The notes: a model not told the origin generated them from the sequence alone. A stretch of 64,000 bases of DNA from a bacterium (GCA_015075175.1 JABTUV010000001.1:620001-684000), one strand, 5' to 3'; numbered from the stretch's first letter, positions 1 through 9,552 are shown. Made by a program: numbers and translations.

Positions 1-579
1 GCTGAGAATGAAAAGGCACATGAGGCCCTGCAGGACATCGGTCAGGAGGGTGGACATCATGCCGCCGGCGAACACGTAGGCGCCCACGATCAGGGTGATG
101 ACCACGATGCACTGGGGCAGCGAGAGGGTCGTCAAGCCCACGAGAATTTTGCTGATGGCCAGAAGGAACATGCCGATGAAGAGGATGCAGATCACGCCGG
201 CGACCGCCGAGTAGAGCGCGGAGGCGCCCCGACCATAGCGCATTTCGAAAAACTCGGCCAGGTTGTACACGCGCGCGCGGCGGAAGTAGGTGGCGAAGAG
301 ATAATAGATGGGCGTGGCAAAGAGAAAATTCCACCACAACCAGACGCCGGACAGCCCCCCCTTGTAGGCCTGCCCGCCGACGACGACCGCCTCGTTGCCG
401 GCGACCGCCGAAGCGAAGACGAAAATAAACGAGATCAACGCGCCCCACTTGCCGCCGGCCACGAAAAAGTCGCCCAAAGTCTTGGTGCGACGCCCGCCGT
501 GAAACACTCCCACGTAGAGAATGACCGCAAAATAGGTCATCACGATGGCGAAGTCGACCGGATGCACGCCCAGGATCAT
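1..579 (-). CDS. Sodium:solute symporter (SSS family), N-terminal part, runs off left edge
   Basis: Translating the minus strand from the ATG at 579 gives an uninterrupted hydrophobic protein that begins MILGVHPVDFAIVMTYFAVI and continues to the window edge (about 193 codons). It contains the FFVAGGKWG and NLAEFFEMRYGR type motifs that follow the first membrane segments of sodium:solute symporters, and at least five membrane spans can be seen. The family imports sugars, organic acids or amino acids with sodium. The ATG lies four bases after the stop of the upstream isomerase gene, so the two are almost certainly co-transcribed, and the substrate is probably the sugar that the isomerase handles. 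The C-terminal half is outside the window, so substrate type cannot be judged further. Confidence 0.85.
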   Translation of the reverse strand, partial: MILGVHPVDFAIVMTYFAVILYVGVFHGGRRTKTLGDFFVAGGKWGALISFIFVFASAVAGNEAVVVGGQAYKGGLSGVWLWWNFLFATPIYYLFATYFRRARVYNLAEFFEMRYGRGASALYSAVAGVICILFIGMFLLAISKILVGLTTLSLPQCIVVITLIVGAYVFAGGMMSTLLTDVLQGLMCLFILS

Positions 580-583
580 TGCG

Positions 584-2014
584 TCACACCACCCGGTCCA
601 CGGGAATCTTCAAGAGCCGGCAGTAGAACTCCAGCGCCTCCCGATGGTCGCCGGGGACGACGTGGAGATGGTTGGTGTTGAACACCGACAGGAAATCATT
701 GGGAGCGACGTTCATTTCGACGTAACCGTGGGGCCAGGCGGCGCAGGTCTCGGCCATCTTTTCGCGCGGCATGTCTACGAAACGGCCGCGGGCCAGGAAC
801 ATGCGATACTCGCCGGATACGCGGGAAAGCCTTGCCAAAGTGATCTCGCCGGCCTTGCAGACAAACGGGAAATGCGCCCCCACGCCCCCGTACTTGGGAA
901 TGACCGGCGCCAGCGCGACCTGCGAGAGGTTCTCGTCCGGTTCGTCGCTGCGGGCCGCGTACCAGGTGGGCATCGCCCCGCAGTTGCAGCACACGTAGAG
1001 CTTCTTCTCGAAATCATAGCTGCGCACGTCGAACAGGAGCGAGGGGAAGCCGCTGATGAGCTTGAGTATCTGCATGGTCAGAGCGCCGTCGCCGTCCGCC
1101 TCGCAGGCCATGACGATGGGCTCCTTAGGGCCGTCCCAGTCGTAAGGATCATTCAGAAAGGCCGCCGACACGCACTGGGTGGCAAAGTATTCGGACAGGT
1201 CGTAGTGGCACTTGACGCCCACGAAGTCCAGGCCGCGGTCGGCGATGATCCGGCGCGTGGCAATGTAATGGCGGATCTGGGTCTTCACGTGTTCCGGCGC
1301 GGCCTTGCCCTCGGTGGAGACTTGGCCCATTTTCGCGTTCATCCAGGCGTAGGCGCGCTCGACTTCGGCGGCATCGACCAAGTCGGCGCGGCGCACGATC
1401 TCCAACTGGTCGACGTGCTCGACGTCGACGCCGAACCGCTCCATCCACTGGGCGGTGTTGACCGCGCCGGTGTTCATGCCGATGGAGCGGCCGCCGATCA
1501 GTCCGTAGACGCTGCCTTTCATGCGCTCGATCACGCCCGAAGCGCGACAGAAGGCGCACAGGGTCGCGGCCAGTTGCTCGTCATGGGAAGGATCGCCCCA
1601 TATCTTCAGGCTGGGATGGCCGATCTGAGCCAGGGCGCCGTGCGTGGCCATGATCCCGCCCAGACCCGGCAGCTTGCCCTCTTGGGGAGAAGACAGGATG
1701 ACCGGCAGGCCCAGGACTCGCGCGGCGATGACCGCGAAGTTGGGAAAAGCGAAGACGGGGATGTTAAACACCGCCGCCTCGGCGTCCGCCGCCAGGAGGG
1801 CCTTGGCGCCCTGCCGCGCCAGCTTGGACGAGTGGGCGATTTCTACCGACGGCAACGCCGCCAACAGAGGGTCTCGCCCAAGGGCGGTCCGCAGCGCCGC
1901 CTCGTGGCGGACAATGGTTTCCGCCAAGGTCTCGTGCACGCGCAACCGTCCGTCCGAAAAGGACAGGATTCCGACCCGGTACGGGGTTACAGGAGAGGTA
2001 CTGGGAGACTTCAC
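584..2014 (-). CDS. L-fucose/L-arabinose isomerase family protein
   Basis: Intact 476-residue protein. The overall pattern (N-terminal Rossmann-like segment with VGILSFSDGR, central GGRSIGMNTGAVN, then KCHYDLSEY and a C-terminal NTNHLHVVPGDH segment) is that of the fucose/arabinose isomerase superfamily, whose members convert aldoses to ketoses with a divalent metal; fucose isomerases also act on D-arabinose. It is cytoplasmic, with no signal peptide. It is followed four bases later by an SSS transporter gene and is divergent from a FadR-type regulator, with a palindromic operator 38 bases upstream of its start. The likely role is the first intracellular step of catabolism of a pentose or deoxyhexose, probably induced by its substrate. 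The precise sugar is inference; many uncultured bacteria carry this subfamily without a characterised member. Confidence 0.8.
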   Translation of the reverse strand: MKSPSTSPVTPYRVGILSFSDGRLRVHETLAETIVRHEAALRTALGRDPLLAALPSVEIAHSSKLARQGAKALLAADAEAAVFNIPVFAFPNFAVIAARVLGLPVILSSPQEGKLPGLGGIMATHGALAQIGHPSLKIWGDPSHDEQLAATLCAFCRASGVIERMKGSVYGLIGGRSIGMNTGAVNTAQWMERFGVDVEHVDQLEIVRRADLVDAAEVERAYAWMNAKMGQVSTEGKAAPEHVKTQIRHYIATRRIIADRGLDFVGVKCHYDLSEYFATQCVSAAFLNDPYDWDGPKEPIVMACEADGDGALTMQILKLISGFPSLLFDVRSYDFEKKLYVCCNCGAMPTWYAARSDEPDENLSQVALAPVIPKYGGVGAHFPFVCKAGEITLARLSRVSGEYRMFLARGRFVDMPREKMAETCAAWPHGYVEMNVAPNDFLSVFNTNHLHVVPGDHREALEFYCRLLKIPVDRVV

Positions 2015-2051
2015 AGGGTGCCTCTTGCCGAAGACTTACGATTAGTCTACA

Positions 2052-2064
2052 CTGGTAAGACCAG
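2052..2064. promoter_or_regulatory. FadR-type palindromic operator between isomerase operon and regulator
   Basis: CTGGTAAGACCAG is a perfect inverted repeat (five-base arms, three-base centre). It matches the TGGTnnnACCA half-site pattern known for FadR-subfamily GntR regulators. It lies between the divergent isomerase gene (start 2014) and the GntR gene (start 2230), where an operator would be expected. Confidence 0.65.
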
Positions 2065-2148
2065 CTGTTGACCATACCTGCCCGGAATGGACGTGTCAAG
2101 CCCATTTATGGAGCGCGGCCGCTTGCTGCCGCATGGCTGGGAGAGAAT

Positions 2149-2178
2149 CCCCCATCCCCCCTAATAAGCGGGGGAGGT
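2149..2178. repeat. C-rich/G-rich hairpin repeat (family G copy 1)
   Basis: A run of C, then TAATAAG, then a run of G forms a small hairpin between the operator and the regulator start. Similar CCCCC...TTAA...GGGGG hairpins recur near 22246-22275 and 22425-22443. They are dispersed intergenic repeats of unknown role and are not coding. Confidence 0.45.
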
Positions 2179-2229
2179 GCTGCCGCTATTGACAAAGGGG
2201 TCGAAAACCCCTTAAATGGCAACAACACG

Positions 2230-2979
2230 ATGAACGAGAAAAAGAATAATAACGGCAGAATTGGACTTTCCACGACCGACTGGCTGGTGGAAGCGATCTT
2301 GGAGCGCATCCACAAGGGCGAGTGGACGCCGGGAATGATGATCCCAAGCGAGCGGACGTTGATCGCGGAGTTCGACGTTTCGCGGTTGGCGTTGCGGGAG
2401 GCGCTGTCGCGCCTGCGCGCGCTGGGGGTGCTGGAAATCCGGCACGGCAAAGGCTCGACGGTGCGCCCGGTGGATGCGGCCGTGCTGGGGCGGTTGTTCC
2501 CGCTGATGGTCTCCATGCAGGGTGAGCAGACGTTCCAGCACGTGTTCGAGGTGCGGGTGGGCCTGGAGTTGCGGACGGCCGCGCTGGCTGCCGAGCGTCG
2601 CACCGACGAGGATTTGCGCAGACTGCAGGAACTGATCGAGGAGTTTCGAGCCAACCTGGGTAATCCGGCGAAGTCGGTCGCGGCGGACTTGGAGTTCCAT
2701 GTGCAGGTCGCCCGCAGCACGGGCAATCCGCTGTTCACGCTGCTTCTGCAGTCGATCTCGGGGTTCGTGTATTTCGTGCAGCAGTTGGCCTGCGGCAACC
2801 GGCCGGGCACGCGTGAGGCGGCGCTGGCCGCGCACGAGGAGATCGCGGCGGCCATCCGCGACGGTCACGCCGACCGCGCCCGCGCGGCCATGGAGTCCCA
2901 CCTTTACACCAGCGCCGAACGCATCCTGGGCAGCGGCGTGCTGTCCACGAGCGAAGCGGCGGTTCCCGCCGCGCCCTGA
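2230..2979 (+). CDS. GntR-family transcriptional regulator, FadR/FCD type
   Basis: 249 residues from the ATG at 2230. An upstream extension of the same frame runs through the operator and a hairpin repeat and is unlikely to be translated. Residues about 15-80 form a winged helix (IPSERTLIAEFDVSRLALRE, then LEIRHGKGSTVRP). Residues about 105-225 form the all-helical FCD ligand domain, with EVRVGLELRTAALAAER and the metal/ligand histidines in LEFHVQVARSTGNP and AAHEEIAAAI. Family members are dimers that repress divergent catabolic genes until a sugar acid or similar metabolite binds. Position and the TGGTAAGACCA site imply that it controls the isomerase-transporter operon and probably itself. 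Confidence 0.9.
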   Translation: MNEKKNNNGRIGLSTTDWLVEAILERIHKGEWTPGMMIPSERTLIAEFDVSRLALREALSRLRALGVLEIRHGKGSTVRPVDAAVLGRLFPLMVSMQGEQTFQHVFEVRVGLELRTAALAAERRTDEDLRRLQELIEEFRANLGNPAKSVAADLEFHVQVARSTGNPLFTLLLQSISGFVYFVQQLACGNRPGTREAALAAHEEIAAAIRDGHADRARAAMESHLYTSAERILGSGVLSTSEAAVPAAP

Positions 2980-3139
2980 GGCCGCTTGGCCGCACGCTGC
3001 AAGGCCTCTTTCCAGTGCCAGTGGACTTGGAGGCGCGCAAGGCGTTGCGCGTTGAGTTGGGAAGATTGGCTTGACAGGCGGCGCGAGGTTACTTATAGTC
3101 TACGCCACCTGAATCGGGCAAGCATAATGGTGTCCGCTC

Positions 3140-4096
3140 ATGTCTCAAGTTCTGGACCAACTCGTGTTCAAGTATCCCGCTCGCGCCTTGCGCCATTCGC
3201 GGATCATCTTGGCGGACTGTTTCGAGTGGCTGGAGCAAGTTCCGGAAGATTGCCTGCACGCGATCGTCACCGACCCGCCCTACGGCGTGAAGGAGTATGA
3301 GACGGATCAACTGATGAAGCGCGAGTCCGGCCGGGGGGGGATATGGCGTATTCCACCTTCCTTTGACGGCCACACTCGGTCGCCGTTGCCGCGTTTCACG
3401 GCGCTGACCGACAGAGAACGCAAGGAGGTATACGTCTTTTTCCGCGCATGGGCCCTTGCAGTGCGAAGGGCGATGCGCCCCGGCGGTCACGTATTCATCG
3501 CGACCAACGCCATCATGGCCCAGTTGGTTTACGCGGCGCTGGTGCAAGGAGGACTGGAGTTTCGTGGCCAGGTGATCCGCCTGGTGCGGACCCTGCGGGG
3601 AGGCGACCGTCCCAAGAACGGAGAGAAAGATTATCCCCACGTCACCTCTCTGCCTCGAGGTTGTTACGAACCGTGGGGCATCTTCCGTAAAGCTCTGCCG
3701 CCGAAAATGACCTTGAAGGAGTGTCTGGCGACTTACGGGACGGGCGGACTGCGGCGCACCGCGGACGGCCGGCCTTTTGAGGACGTGATCGCCAGCGAAC
3801 GCACGCCGCAGCGGGAGCGCGCCATCGCGGACCATCCAAGTTTAAAGCCGCAATCGTTCCTTCGCAAGCTCGTGTACGCAGCTTTGCCGCTGGGCCAAGG
3901 AATTGTGGCCGACCCCTTTATGGGTTCGGGGAGTACCATTGCGGCGGCCGAAGCCCTTGGTTTGTGCGCCGTCGGCGTGGAGAGAAACCCCGTTTATTTC
4001 GAGCTGGCGGCCGAGGCCATCGGGCGTCTCAAGCAGGTCCAGGCGCCCCGCGTTGATGCTCTGCTGGGCGTCGAGCCGGACGGGATGTTATTTTAA
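3140..4096 (+). CDS. Site-specific DNA methyltransferase (N6-adenine or N4-cytosine type) of the type II R-M system
   Basis: Intact 318-residue protein. The catalytic motif TDPPYG is at residues 44-49 and the SAM-binding motif DPFMGSGST at 258-266, so the catalytic motif precedes the SAM motif, as in beta-class amino-methyltransferases. A variable target-recognition stretch lies between, about residues 60-220. It would modify a specific DNA site so that the cognate nuclease cannot cut it. Its stop overlaps by nine bases the stop of the convergent nuclease gene, and a controller gene lies beyond that, giving the compact layout of C-R-M systems. The recognition sequence cannot be deduced from the protein. 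Confidence 0.93.
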   Translation: MSQVLDQLVFKYPARALRHSRIILADCFEWLEQVPEDCLHAIVTDPPYGVKEYETDQLMKRESGRGGIWRIPPSFDGHTRSPLPRFTALTDRERKEVYVFFRAWALAVRRAMRPGGHVFIATNAIMAQLVYAALVQGGLEFRGQVIRLVRTLRGGDRPKNGEKDYPHVTSLPRGCYEPWGIFRKALPPKMTLKECLATYGTGGLRRTADGRPFEDVIASERTPQRERAIADHPSLKPQSFLRKLVYAALPLGQGIVADPFMGSGSTIAAAEALGLCAVGVERNPVYFELAAEAIGRLKQVQAPRVDALLGVEPDGMLF

Positions 4097-4739
4097 CGTT
4101 TCGCCGGGCCGGGTCTCGGTTTTTGCGCGGTAGATCCAGTTGGCCTCCATCTTCGCGTAACCCAATCGCGTGACACTGGCCGTGATGGTTCGCCGGCTCG
4201 TGGACGACCTTCCCGAGAACGACCAATCGGCCTTCACCAGTGGCGCTCCGACCACCTTGACGAAACGAAACGGTTTGGGCGGACGCCCCTGCGCACGGTC
4301 CCGCGAAGAATTGCCGTCGAATACGAAAGTGAGGAGCCAAACGTCCTCGGGATTGTGGCCCTGCCAACCGCTCCGATGGCGGGAGGCCTTGATTTCAATT
4401 CCTTCGCCGGCGTGCAGTGCGGCGTCGCCGACGTAACGCCCGCAGGGAACCAGGTCGGGATGCCCGTTATGGTAGCGATTCGAACGAGGCCCTGACAATA
4501 TCGCGGAATCGCCGCGCCATGCGTCGCCTACCATGCTGCTGAAATTGGCCGGCATGAGGAAGGCCCCTCAAGGCGCTCAATCTGCGCGATGCGAGTTGAT
4601 GGTTGAGGAAGCCAGCGAAGTCGAGGAAATCCTGCATGGCGCGGCGCACGTGTTCCACCGTGCAACCGTAAGGGATCACGGCGCGGGAATTGAAACCATC
4701 CGGATCCAGCGGGGTCGGTTGACAGGCATCAATCTCCAT
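4088..4739 (-). CDS. Putative type II restriction endonuclease, one frameshift
   Basis: Two minus-strand frames join near 4550-4565 to give about 217 residues. The first begins MEIDACQPTPLDPDGFNSRA from the ATG at 4739 (a TTG at 4757 overlapping the controller stop is the alternative start). The second contains NGHPDLVPCGRYVGD followed by GEGIEIKASRHRSGWQGH, a PD...EIK arrangement typical of the PD-(D/E)XK nuclease core. The C-terminal region has WLLTFVFD and KFxFVKVVGAPL-like strands. Position directly behind a controller gene and convergent to a methylase supports assignment as the nuclease. Family assignment is by motif and context. The frameshift may be a sequencing error or a real inactivation, which would leave the methylase solitary. 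Confidence 0.7.
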
Positions 4740-4753
4740 CAATGAGACGGGCC

Positions 4754-4978
4754 TCAATCCACGCCGTCAAGCAGCTCGGACATGGTGACTCCCAGCGCGG
4801 CGGCGATCACGGCGATGTTGCGCAGACTCAGGTTGCGCCGGCCGCGTTCAATGCCGCTGATATAGGTGCGATCCAGCCCGCATTCGGCCGCCAGACCCTC
4901 CTGCGAGAGACCGGCCTCCGTTCTCAGCGTCCGGACCCGAGCCCCGAAACGGGCCAGGATGTCCTTTTCCGGAGCCAT
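4754..4978 (-). CDS. Restriction-modification controller protein (XRE-type HTH, C protein)
   Basis: A 74-residue protein made of a single Cro/C1-type helix-turn-helix: [20 protein letters not shown], then [17 protein letters not shown], then [17 protein letters not shown]. The size and the [15 protein letters not shown] recognition segment are typical of C proteins. These activate their own and the nuclease promoter at low level and repress at high level, delaying nuclease synthesis when the system enters a new host. The gene directly precedes the nuclease on the same strand (stop overlaps the alternative TTG start), and an excellent C-box lies 24-49 bases upstream of its ATG. Confidence 0.9.
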   Translation of the reverse strand: MAPEKDILARFGARVRTLRTEAGLSQEGLAAECGLDRTYISGIERGRRNLSLRNIAVIAAALGVTMSELLDGVD

Positions 4979-5001
4979 GGTTAGTAGTTAATGTAACCCC
5001 T

Positions 5002-5027
5002 GTTAAGAAGTCCACGGACTATCCGTC
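5002..5027 (-). promoter_or_regulatory. C-box operator of the controller protein
   Basis: On the minus strand the site reads GACGGATAGTC, CGTG, GACTTCTTAAC. The core ATAGTCCGTGGACT contains the perfect palindrome AGTCCxxGGACT. It matches the known tandem C-box plan GACTnATAGTC - nGTG - GACTnATAGTC with the right half partly degenerate. It lies just upstream of the controller start at 4978. Confidence 0.75.
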
Positions 5028-5080
5028 ACGTCAGCCGAACCCCTGCCGACGCCTTCCGGACGCCATGTTACGGTTGATGA

Positions 5081-7407
5081 ATGGCCCGCTCGGCTATATT
5101 CGGGAACATTCTTGACCTTCATCAGGTGGACTACGCGCGACGTTCGTTGGCCCTGTTGGTTCTCATCGCGTCGGCGTGTCTGGAGGACGTTTCCGCGCAG
5201 ACGCTGTCCACGGTAGCGGGGGCGCCTATGGAGGGCCGCGCGGCGACCGGAGGCGGCCCTGTATTCACCCGCGGCGGCTGGCGCGCGGGCCGGCGGGCGA
5301 CATCTACATCGCCGACGCGGTCGCCCAGCGCGTATACCGGCGCGACGCCTCCGGCGTCCTCCACCTGGCCGCCGGCAACAGCTGGGTACCGGCGTCTTGG
5401 ATGGTCCGGGGGCGATCCCGCGACGACGGGCGACGGCGGTCCTGCTGCGGACTGCACGTTCAACACCATCTCCGGGCTTGCCGTGGACAGCAGCGGCCGC
5501 CTCTACATCGCCGACACCTTCAACCATCGCATCCGCCGGATCGAGCTCTCCGGCACGATCACGACCGTGGTCGGCACGGGGCAAGCGGGTTTCAACGGGG
5601 ACGGGATGCTCAGCGCGTCGGCGCAGTTGAACCGCCCGCGCGGCATCTACATCCACAACGACCGCCTTTTCGTCGCCGACTCCGCCAACCATCGCATCCG
5701 CTTTGCGACCGAAGACGGGCGGCTGTATACCTTTGCAGGGGTGGGTACGCCGGGCAACTCGGGCAACAACGGTCCGGCGAGAAACGCGCAGCTCAATCTC
5801 CCGTCCGACCTGACCTTCGACACGCTGGGCAACGCCTACATCGCGGACACCAACAACAACGTGATCCGGCGCGTGAATACCGGCGGAATCATCACGCTGT
5901 TCATGGGCGGCGGCAACGACGACGATGGGACGCTTCCGACTACCGTCAAGCTGATCGGTCCGACGGCGATTGATACGGACACTGCAGACGATTCGTTTTA
6001 TGTCGCCGATACAGGTCAACAACGAATCCGGTTATGGCGAGATGGCAGTATCCGACCCGTCGCGGGCAATGGCATTCCCGGATACGCGGGTGACGGCTTT
6101 CTGGCCATTTTTGCGCTTGTCAATTTTCCCCAGGACGTATTGGTGTTGCCCGATCGCAGTTGTCTGGTCGCGGACACCGACAATGGTCGTATTCGTCGTA
6201 TTTCCCCCGCACCGCTGAGCGGCATTGAGACCTACGCCGGCGAAGGCGACACCGGCATCGGCGCGGGGGACGGCGAAGATGCGCTCTCCGCGATTCTCTT
6301 CCGCCCCTCGGGAATCGCGGGGCGGCCGGGCGGCGGCTTCTACGTTTCCGACACGGGCCACAATCGTGTGCGCGTGGTCCTGCCGGACGGAACCATCCAG
6401 CCGTTTGCGGGAACCGGCCAACCGGGACTCTCCAGCGAGCAGACGCCGGCCCTCTCAGCCATGATGGCCGGGCCGACCGGGCTGGTTTTGGATGTGACGG
6501 GCCGGGTCTACATCGCCGACACGCAGAATCATCGCGTCCGGCTGGTGGGAGCGGGCGGCAACATTCGCACCTTCGCCGGAAGTACGCGTGGGAGCGCGGG
6601 CGAGAACGTGCCCGCGCCGCAGGCGCAACTGAATACGCCCATCGGTCTGGCCATGGATGCGACGGGTAATCTCTACATCGCCGACAGCGGCAACCACAAG
6701 ATTCGGCGCGTGTCGCCCAACGCGATCATCACAACTTACGCGGGCACGGGCACGGCGGGCAGCGCGGGCGTGGGCGGCAGCCGCACCGCCGTACAGTTGC
6801 GCGCGCCCGCAGGCGTGGCGGTGGGACCGGACGGGCAGGTTTACATCGCCGATACGGGACAATGATCGCGTCCCTGCGCATCGACCAGGCGGGCACGGTG
6901 CATCTGGCGGCGGCGCTCTCGGGCGCGGCGGAGTACGTGATCGAGCTGGCGGAGCCTACCGGCGTTGTTCTGGACCCCGAGGGCAATCTCTACATCGCCG
7001 ATGCGGCGGGTCACATGGTGGCGATGGGCGACCGGCGACCCTTCCCCCGCGCCCTTCCGCTGGTCGGCATGGGCGTACCACTGTTCAACGGCGAGGTCCA
7101 TGCCGATCCGCTGGACGCGGCTCTCTCCGCGCCGTACGCCGTGGCGCTGGACGCTTCCGGCGGGCTTCTTGTCGCCGACCGCGACAACCATCGCATCCGC
7201 CGGCTGGCCATCGATTATCCGGCCGGCGACGTCAACGGCGACTACGTCGTGGACTATCGCGACGCCTTCGTTTTGTCCCTGCTCTTGGACCAGTCGGTCC
7301 TTCTGGCCGCGCCGTTCTCCATGCTGGATCGGGCCAACCTGCAACTGGACGCGGTGATTGACACGAGTGACGTGATCGGCCTGTGGAGCATACTGCGGGG
7401 GCCGTAA
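5081..7407 (+). CDS. Secreted NHL-repeat protein with dockerin-like C-terminus (frameshifted)
   Basis: About 775 residues once frameshifts near 5275, 5390 and 6862 are bridged. A hydrophobic signal stretch (RRSLALLVLIASACLEDVSAQ) is followed by at least nine NHL blades with the recurring signature LYIADTxNHRIRRI, each spaced by GxGxxGxxGDGxxA loops, so the fold is one or more beta-propellers. The end holds GDVNGDYVVDYRDAFVLSLL and LDAVIDTSDVIGLW, resembling paired calcium-binding loops of type I dockerins. Start choice is uncertain (ATG 5081 or GTG 5126). NHL proteins act in protein or ligand binding, often at the cell surface; no enzymatic role can be claimed. The three frame changes restore an unbroken blade pattern, so they are more likely assembly errors than decay. 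Confidence 0.8.
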
Positions 7408-7419
7408 TCGTCGGCAGAA

Positions 7420-7493
7420 GGGACAGGCGCCGGTTTTCCACGGGGGCGTTGCGGATTGAAGTAGGAGCTCGGTGGGAAATCGGTGACTGTCCC
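7420..7493. repeat. Dispersed 72-74-bp palindromic element, family A, copy 1
   Basis: Begins GGGACAGGCGCCGGTTTTCC and ends GGAAATCGGTGACTGTCCC, an imperfect inverted repeat of about 20-base arms. It starts 13 bases after the NHL gene stop and ends 27 bases before the GH20 start. Other copies are at 9553, 11040, 23769, 30922, 33385 and 44729. Confidence 0.8.
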
Positions 7494-7520
7494 TTTCGAA
7501 TTCTCCCGGAGGTTTACACC

Positions 7521-9422
7521 ATGCACACGCGATTTCTCCTCGTTTTTCTTCTTGTCTTCGCAACCCTCGCCGCCTACGCGCAGCCCCTTCTCTCGCCCGC
7601 GCCCAAGCGATTCGTGGCGGGTGAAAGCTTTTCGCTGCCGTCCAGCTATCGACTGTCGACGTCCGGCTTATCGAACATGCGGGACGATCCCGGCCTTGTG
7701 AAGCTGCAAGAGATGCTGCAAGGTCGCGGTTGTCGCGAGTCCAAGGACGCGGAGTTCGTCGTCGAACTGGGGTTGATCTCCAAGTCGAAGACCTGCCAGC
7801 AGGCCCTGGCCGGCATCGCTTCGACCGACCATCTGCCGGATCATCCCGAGGCGTTTTTCGTGCGGTTGTCACCGTCCGGGGCGCTGGTCGGGGGGCGCAG
7901 TCCGCGCGCCGTCTATTACGGCCTCTTGTCGCTTGCGCAATGGTTGGATGCGTCGGCCGGCTCCACTACCGGCGGTTGGCTTCTGGACTGGCCCAGCCTG
8001 GACCACCGCGCCTACATGATCGACTCCGCGCGCCTGATGGAGCAGAAGGACTACTACCGCAAGATGCTGCGGATTCTGTCCGAGTCGCGCTACAACGTCA
8101 TGCTCTGGCACCTGACCGACTATCCCGCCGTCACGCTGCGGTTCGACAAGCATCCCGAGCCGGCCGATCCCAACGCCTGGACGCCCGCGGAAGTCCGCGA
8201 GTTGCACCAGTTGGCGAGGCGTTTTCACATCGACCTGATGCCCGAGGTCGAGCTCTTCGGCCACGCCGGCGGATTTACGCGCCATCCCCGTTACAAGCAG
8301 TTGGGCGAAGGCCGCGGCGGCGGCTCCTTCAATCCCCTGCATCCCGAGACCTACCGGCTGACCGGAGACCTGGTCCAAGAGACCGCCGGGCTGTTTCCCT
8401 TCGCGCTGTTCCATGCCGGGCTGGACGAGGTCAACCCTCCCACCAGCGCGGAAGGCGAAGCCTTCGTCAAAGAGCACGGCATGAACCGCTGGCTGACCGA
8501 CCACATCCAGAAGATTCACGCGCAGATCACGACGGAGAAGAGGCGCATGGTGATGTGGGGCGACATGCTCTTGAAGCGGCCGGGCACGGCCTTCGCCATG
8601 CCGCGCGACATCATCATTTACGACTGGCACTATTACTGCTTCGAAGATTCGCCCAGGGCCGTGCGGGATTACAGCGGGCAGCCGCCGGAAACGTGGAGTT
8701 ACTTCCGGCAGATGGGATTCGACGTGGTCGCCGCGCCGGCTCTCTCCTGCGGCAGCTACCGGCTCTGGCCGGACTATCGGCGCATCAACAATTGCGTCAA
8801 TTCGGCCACGCTGGCGGCGGAATACGGGCTTTTGGGCCTGGGGGTGACGGTATGGGCGCCGGCGCGCTACCTACCCGACTCGATCTGGTACAGCACGCGC
8901 CTGGCGGGCGATGCCGCCTGGGCCGGCCGGCAATTCGCGCGCGCGGCCGCCGACGCGGCCTTCTTCCGCGACTTCTACGGGCTGGATCTTAACCCGCAGG
9001 ATCGGCGGCATCTCGACTTCATGCTCCACAACACGCCCACGCAGGGCGACCTCAATACGCTTCTGTGGGTGGACGAAGACTCGCGCAAGCGCTTTCTGGA
9101 GTCGCGCAGCGTGCTGCTCTCCGACCGCCTGCGCGAGGCGGAAGCGGCGGCGGACCACTTCGAGACGCGCCTTGCGGACGTGAAACGGCATCGCGCGGAA
9201 TACCGCGATTTTGTCTTGGTTGCGCGGGTGCTGGAGCATCTGGCCTGGCGCGCCGAGCACGGCCGGAGGATTCTCACCGATCCGGCCGCGGGCGCCCTGC
9301 GCGAGCAGTGCCGGCGTCGCAACCAGCAGCTGCTGGACGCGCTGGTGGCGTCTTGGAAGCTCTCGCGCCACGGTGATCCGAGTACCGGCCAGTATCACGA
9401 TCCGCAGCCGCACGGGTTCTGA
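7521..9422 (+). CDS. Beta-N-acetylhexosaminidase, GH20 family, secreted
   Basis: Intact 633-residue protein from the ATG at 7521, preceded by CGGAGG at a usual distance. Residues 1-21 are a signal peptide (FLLVFLLVFATLAAYAQ). Residues about 30-160 form the GH20b-like alpha/beta domain, with GGRSPRAVYYGLLSL. The catalytic barrel follows: DSARLMEQKDYYRKML, YNVMLWHLTDYP, DLMPEVELFGHAGG, and LFHAGLDEVN with the catalytic Asp302-Glu303 pair. Family enzymes remove terminal N-acetylglucosamine or galactosamine by substrate-assisted catalysis. A helical tail of about 130 residues follows the barrel. It acts outside the cytoplasm, on amino-sugar glycans or chitin fragments; the actual substrate is not determined. 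Confidence 0.88.
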   Translation: MHTRFLLVFLLVFATLAAYAQPLLSPAPKRFVAGESFSLPSSYRLSTSGLSNMRDDPGLVKLQEMLQGRGCRESKDAEFVVELGLISKSKTCQQALAGIASTDHLPDHPEAFFVRLSPSGALVGGRSPRAVYYGLLSLAQWLDASAGSTTGGWLLDWPSLDHRAYMIDSARLMEQKDYYRKMLRILSESRYNVMLWHLTDYPAVTLRFDKHPEPADPNAWTPAEVRELHQLARRFHIDLMPEVELFGHAGGFTRHPRYKQLGEGRGGGSFNPLHPETYRLTGDLVQETAGLFPFALFHAGLDEVNPPTSAEGEAFVKEHGMNRWLTDHIQKIHAQITTEKRRMVMWGDMLLKRPGTAFAMPRDIIIYDWHYYCFEDSPRAVRDYSGQPPETWSYFRQMGFDVVAAPALSCGSYRLWPDYRRINNCVNSATLAAEYGLLGLGVTVWAPARYLPDSIWYSTRLAGDAAWAGRQFARAAADAAFFRDFYGLDLNPQDRRHLDFMLHNTPTQGDLNTLLWVDEDSRKRFLESRSVLLSDRLREAEAAADHFETRLADVKRHRAEYRDFVLVARVLEHLAWRAEHGRRILTDPAAGALREQCRRRNQQLLDALVASWKLSRHGDPSTGQYHDPQPHGF

Positions 9423-9552
9423 TTGCGGATGTCTATCGCGGTTTGTCGGCGATTCCGACTGGGGCAGCGCGCTGATCGCGGAGTGCGCCCGAGTTTCGCC
9501 TTGACCGGCGCGAGCGCTTGTCCCATGATCGCCGCGCCTGGTTTTCGCCCGG

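Noticed and set aside
545-2071. A 508-codon plus-strand open frame opposite the isomerase
   Set aside because: The isomerase on the minus strand has convincing family motifs; the opposite frame is a shadow.
2068-2229. Longer N-terminus of the GntR regulator starting at 2068
   Set aside because: The extra 54 residues read through the operator flank and a hairpin repeat and are absent from the family; ATG at 2230 fits the winged-helix start.
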